Assembly (NCBI GenBank): GCA_002938075.1
Contig: PTLK01000113.1
Coordinates: 1-6,574 of the forward strand
DNA: 6,574 bases
Source: Alphaproteobacteria bacterium MarineAlpha3_Bin3
GTDB taxonomy: Bacteria; Pseudomonadota; Alphaproteobacteria; Rhodospirillales; Casp-alpha2
Direction of reading: 5' to 3'
The translations under genes were made by a program, and so were the position numbers. The notes beneath the pieces are model-generated. The model saw nothing but the letters and a program-made list of their open reading frames with translations. It did no database searches and was not told the origin of the DNA. Numbering within the stretch: position 1 is the first letter of the stretch; each line of letters begins with the position of its first letter. Shown here in pieces: positions 5,564 to 6,574 of this stretch.

Positions 5564-6574
5564 ATGAGCAAAGACAACAACCTCGAACACGAATTCCTGG
5601 ATCTGCGCCCCGGGGGGCATTCCGACCAGACGTTCCTCGGCAACCTTCGCCTGGCGGCCCGGACGCGGTTGTTCTTGCTGACCGGGCTGCTGGCCATGGC
5701 CGCCTTCGCGGCGCTCTTTTCGATCATCGACAAACGGATGACGGCGGCGGTCGACGAATTCGCCGGGGCCGAAAAGATGGTGGTCCTGGCGGCGGCGGTG
5801 GAAACGGGCATCGCCGGCGCCCGGGGCGAGGAAAAGAGATTCCTTCTGCAAAAAGACCCGGTCATCGCCGAATCCTTCAACATCCACCTGGAATCCGTTT
5901 CCGAGGCCCTGGGCAGGCTGTCGGGGATGGCCAAGAGCGTCACCCTGCGCAAGCCCATCGACACCATCCGCGACGGCCTGGCCCAATACGACCAGCAGTT
6001 CTCCAAGCTGGTGAAATCCGAAAAGGCCCTGGGGCTCACCGACGGCACCGGCCTCAGACGTGAGCTTCAGAACGTTACCGAGGAGCTGCAGGTCAAGTTC
6101 TCGACCGCCGGATACGCCAATCTGGCCGGGCAGGTTTCGCGCATCAACCAGGAAGGCCAGGAAACCCTGCTCAGCGGCTACAAGAAAGGCGTCGGAGAAA
6201 TCCAGAAGCGTTACCAGACGCTGATCGTCTTCCTCAAGGAGACCAAGATCCCCACGCAACGGAAAAAGCTGCTCCAGGAACTGCTGCAAAAGCACGAGAC
6301 CATTTTGCTGGCGATGATCAACTCGCGCTTCGCCTTCGAAGATGAAGCCCAGCGTTTCGACGACATCCTGACCTATCTGGGGCCCAGCACCAGTGTCCTT
6401 TCCGGTTTCGCCGCCACCCGCCGCGGCTTGGCCGCCGAAGACCTGGCCCGGGCGGGGAAGATTTCCCGCATCGCCATCGCCGGCGGCAGTGCCGTCATCG
6501 TACTGTCGCTGATGATCATCGGCCTGATGATGCTGCGCTCGATGAGCGAACCGATCCGCGTCCTGGCCAACATC
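5564..6574 (+). CDS. Chemoreceptor or sensor kinase, N-terminal part (HBM-like sensor, HAMP start)
   Basis: The frame is open for 337 codons to the window edge without a stop, so the 3' end is missing. Residues 1-35 are cytoplasmic and polar. Residues 36-55 (LFLLTGLLAMAAFAALFSII) form the first membrane helix. About 56-302 is a large, all-helical periplasmic region with GARGEEKRFLL (85-95) and a similar second half ending FEDEAQRFDDILTYL. This architecture and size, about 245 residues, match the helical bimodular (HBM) sensor domain known from McpS-type chemoreceptors and some sensor kinases. The second membrane helix is about 303-324, followed by MSEPIRVLANI, the start of a HAMP linker with its conserved Pro330. 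The output domain lies beyond the window: methyl-accepting signalling domain or histidine kinase, the former more common. HBM domains of known members bind small organic acids. The gene is divergent from the transporter operon. Confidence 0.88.
   Translation, partial: MSKDNNLEHEFLDLRPGGHSDQTFLGNLRLAARTRLFLLTGLLAMAAFAALFSIIDKRMTAAVDEFAGAEKMVVLAAAVETGIAGARGEEKRFLLQKDPVIAESFNIHLESVSEALGRLSGMAKSVTLRKPIDTIRDGLAQYDQQFSKLVKSEKALGLTDGTGLRRELQNVTEELQVKFSTAGYANLAGQVSRINQEGQETLLSGYKKGVGEIQKRYQTLIVFLKETKIPTQRKKLLQELLQKHETILLAMINSRFAFEDEAQRFDDILTYLGPSTSVLSGFAATRRGLAAEDLARAGKISRIAIAGGSAVIVLSLMIIGLMMLRSMSEPIRVLANI

Noticed and set aside
5501..6295. 264-residue minus-strand open frame, and a 203-residue one at 5437-6048
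   Set aside because: The + strand frame from 5564 is uninterrupted to the window end and has two membrane helices, a sensor domain and a HAMP start, so these are shadows.

Overview
The window is a roughly 60% GC bacterial segment. It looks alphaproteobacterial (Rhodospirillales-like), judging from strong G/C preference at third codon positions, use of TTG starts and the protein styles. The taxonomic statement is inference. No mobile element, CRISPR array, rRNA or tRNA was seen.

Layout from the left: positions 1-119 carry no recognisable gene but hold a strong hairpin terminator (69-99), probably ending a + strand gene outside the window. A small unrecognised minus-strand gene (120-350) converges on it. 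A minus-strand block then reads right to left from about 5281 to 447: periplasmic substrate-binding protein (5281-3941), double-length fused permease (3851-2139), ABC ATPase with TOBE domain (2129-1041), and a Nudix hydrolase (1034-447). The first three form a complete ferric-iron/spermidine/phosphonate-type ABC importer of the FbpABC/PotABCD/PgtC-like superfamily; the exact substrate cannot be read from sequence. The Nudix gene follows the ATPase by one stop codon plus six bases, in the same reading frame, so it looks co-translated. An 11-bp hairpin with a U-rich tail lies between the binding protein and permease genes and probably sets a high ratio of binding protein to membrane parts.

A divergent intergenic region (5282-5563) separates this operon from a + strand gene (5564 to the window end, 3' partial). 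That gene encodes a receptor with two membrane segments, a large helical periplasmic domain resembling the HBM sensor domain, and the start of a HAMP domain. The intergenic region holds several dyads: a perfect 11-bp inverted repeat, a HindIII-like palindrome, a bulged hairpin and a 9-bp tandem repeat. A reasonable inference is that uptake of a small anionic or metal-complexed solute (minus strand) and sensing of a solute (plus strand) share a control region, but nothing shows that the ligands are the same.

Most of the window is conventional. No clearly new system was found. The points most worth a second look are the Nudix protein that lacks the usual first zinc-knuckle cysteines and has a short tandem repeat in its place, its in-frame abutment to the ATPase, the intercistronic attenuator, the long Lys-rich C-terminal extension on the binding protein, and the dyads in the divergent promoter region.
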